A stretch of 64,000 nucleotides of DNA from Coccinella septempunctata (taxonomy: Eukaryota > Arthropoda > Insecta > Coleoptera > Coccinellidae): positions 17,734,501 through 17,798,500 of the forward strand of contig NC_058191.1 of assembly GCF_907165205.1 (NCBI RefSeq), written 5' to 3'. A model generated the notes under the pieces. It made no database searches, was not told where the DNA came from, and saw only the letters and a list, made by a program, of their open reading frames with translations. Positions 62,546-64,000 of the stretch are shown here, piece by piece; position 1 is the stretch's first letter, and each line of letters starts with the position of its first letter. A program made the position numbers and the translations under genes.

Positions 62546-64000
62546 TATTTGTCAAATATTTATGAAATATTTGTACGCAAGGTTTTGAATATTTAAGAAA
62601 TCTTTCGTTGAAATATTCATGAAATAAAGTTATGTCCGACTTTTTCTCACATTGAAATATTTCATGAAATATTTCATATAGATTTTTGAAATATTTTCTA
62701 CAACGTCATGTGAAATCTCTTCTAAAGATGATAGTTATATTACATGGAATATTTACGCAAGATTTCTTCTAATTGAAGAAAATTTTTCCTGAAATCCTCA
62801 GAAGAGGTTTTCGAAATCTTCCAACGAGGGGGTCTGAAATGTTACGAAATATATTTCTGCGATGTTTGTGTAAAGTTGCTGGAATCCTTCTAGAAATATT
62901 TTTGGAAGTTTTATATGCAATAATAGGAAATATTTCCATAAAAATTTAGGAAATGTTTTGAATTATATTCAGCGTTATCTGACTTTAAAGATTTCTGCAA
63001 TATGCAAAAAAATATCTTGCGAAGTCTCTGAACAATATTTCGCCAGGGTAGCTGAATAACTTCATAAAATACATGTTCCTGAAGAATTGAGCATTACTTT
63101 GAACATATATCTTCAAAGTAATACCAAATTTTTGAGGATTTGTATTTCATAAAGTCCCTTGCTAAATATTGTTCAAAGATCTCGCAAGATATTTTTTGAG
63201 GAACATTATATTTATATGTATAAGGTTTTCCTGAAAGAGTATAACAAGGTTATATTTGTATTGAATAGATCAAAATCAGTTAAAAAAATTTATTCATTGT
63301 TCATTAACTACATTAAAATATGTATCAATATACACGAATTCTTTATCTTCGTCATCAGGATCTGCAGATAATTGAAACGGATATTGTCGTTGGCTACTGG
63401 CAATCCTGGAATAAATATATTTTTATGATTTTTCAGAAACAGAAAGTTCCATTTTTTGTGAATTTAGGGTCATGAAAGTTCTATAAATAATTGGGGTAAT
63501 TATGGCAAAATTGGAGGAAAAGTAATTAATATGTACTTTTCAGAAAATTAATTGAGCAGCAGTAAATACGGTCTTTATGAAAGATTGTTGCATAGCATTT
63601 GGCTTCGAATGATGCTCCTTACTGAAGGGTTTTGAACTGAATAACATCATAGAATTTTGAAATTGACGCCAACTGGTGTAAAAATTATTTATAAACAACC
63701 TGTCAGTACTAGATGATACTACATTGGTGGTATGGAATATTTATAGTACTGAAAAGATTACTGAAATGTTTTCTTCAACTTGTCAAATTCCTGATCGGTG
63801 TGATTTTGGTATTAGAACAAATAGATGTTAACAGAAGATTTCATAGTGCATGTGTGTAACTTTGAACAAATTCAGTAAATCGAAGGCAGTTTTTGTTGTT
63901 GTAAATATGCCAGAACAGAGCGATCGGTAGTTTAAGTTGCGCTATTTTTCATTCAGAAAAATGTTGTAGAGCGTGACCTTAATTTCAGACATGACGTCAG
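62546..64000. other. AT-rich flank with degenerate gaaatattt repeats, no gene recognised
   Basis: About 1.45 kb outside the satellite. The first 650 bp are peppered with gaaatattt-like words (near 62565, 62611, 62654, 62689, 62844, 62897 and 62929) and with gcaag-ttt words (62573, 62754, 63184), suggesting a decayed repeat. A 12-bp palindrome TGAAATATTTCA occurs twice back to back (62653-62676). The remainder to 64000 shows no coding frame of substance, no tRNA or rRNA and no clear transposon ends. The one 70-codon frame (63159-63371) is Ile/Phe/Lys-rich as expected from AT-rich noncoding DNA. Confidence 0.7.
63093..63122. repeat. Perfect 11-bp inverted repeat
   Basis: ATTACTTTGAA (63093-63103) and TTCAAAGTAAT (63112-63122) flank an 8-nt spacer. 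The stem is AT-rich. It is too short for a microRNA precursor, and the flanks do not extend the pairing. It may be a terminal-repeat remnant or chance. Confidence 0.8.

Noticed and set aside
63159..63371. 70-codon plus-strand frame in the right flank
   Set aside because: It starts without an ATG, has biased Ile/Phe/Lys composition and no domain, and is consistent with chance in AT-rich DNA.
63992..63999. TGACGTCA, a CRE-like regulatory palindrome
   Set aside because: It is a single 8-bp match at the window end with no gene beside it; chance is adequate.

Overview
This window is almost entirely satellite DNA from a eukaryotic, most likely insect, chromosome. The eukaryotic assignment rests on a 145-bp tandem repeat filling about 55 kb, a BEL/Pao-type LTR retrotransposon, a Jockey-like non-LTR endonuclease fragment and the absence of any compact gene layout. 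I cannot name the species.

Layout: satellite array 1-14895 (about 100 monomers), broken by a 154-bp retroposed fragment at 12098-12251; a BEL/Pao element 14896-21635; satellite again 21642-61991 (about 280 monomers); a truncated non-LTR endonuclease fragment 61992-62545 at the right edge of the array; then about 1.45 kb of AT-rich DNA (62546-64000) with no recognisable gene. No host protein-coding gene, tRNA or rRNA is supported. The many 60-100 codon open frames in the satellite are by-products of the repeat: 145 is not a multiple of 3, so the same peptide reappears in a new frame each monomer.

The only substantial coding capacity belongs to the BEL/Pao element. It has one gag-pol frame of 1610 codons with zinc knuckles, aspartic protease, reverse transcriptase, RNase H and integrase. 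Pol's last ~115 residues lie in another frame after a break near 20349-20367. The LTRs look identical over their whole length, so the insertion is young or homogenised. The right end is abnormal: a second LTR is followed by leader and the first 74 nt of gag, then 6 nt of filler, then satellite that repeats the 1.1 kb of satellite left of the element, including an intact (empty) version of the insertion site.

The satellite is organised at several scales. The monomer has conserved flanks and a central segment that exists in a few discrete forms. Monomers form multimers of about 6, 7 and 9 units, and blocks of up to 4.5 kb are duplicated in tandem. Rare structural variants (100-bp short monomers, a double hairpin insertion, small indels, a local quasi-palindrome conversion) act as tags that follow these duplications. 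This resembles higher-order-repeat evolution in centromeric or pericentromeric arrays, but centromere function is only an inference.
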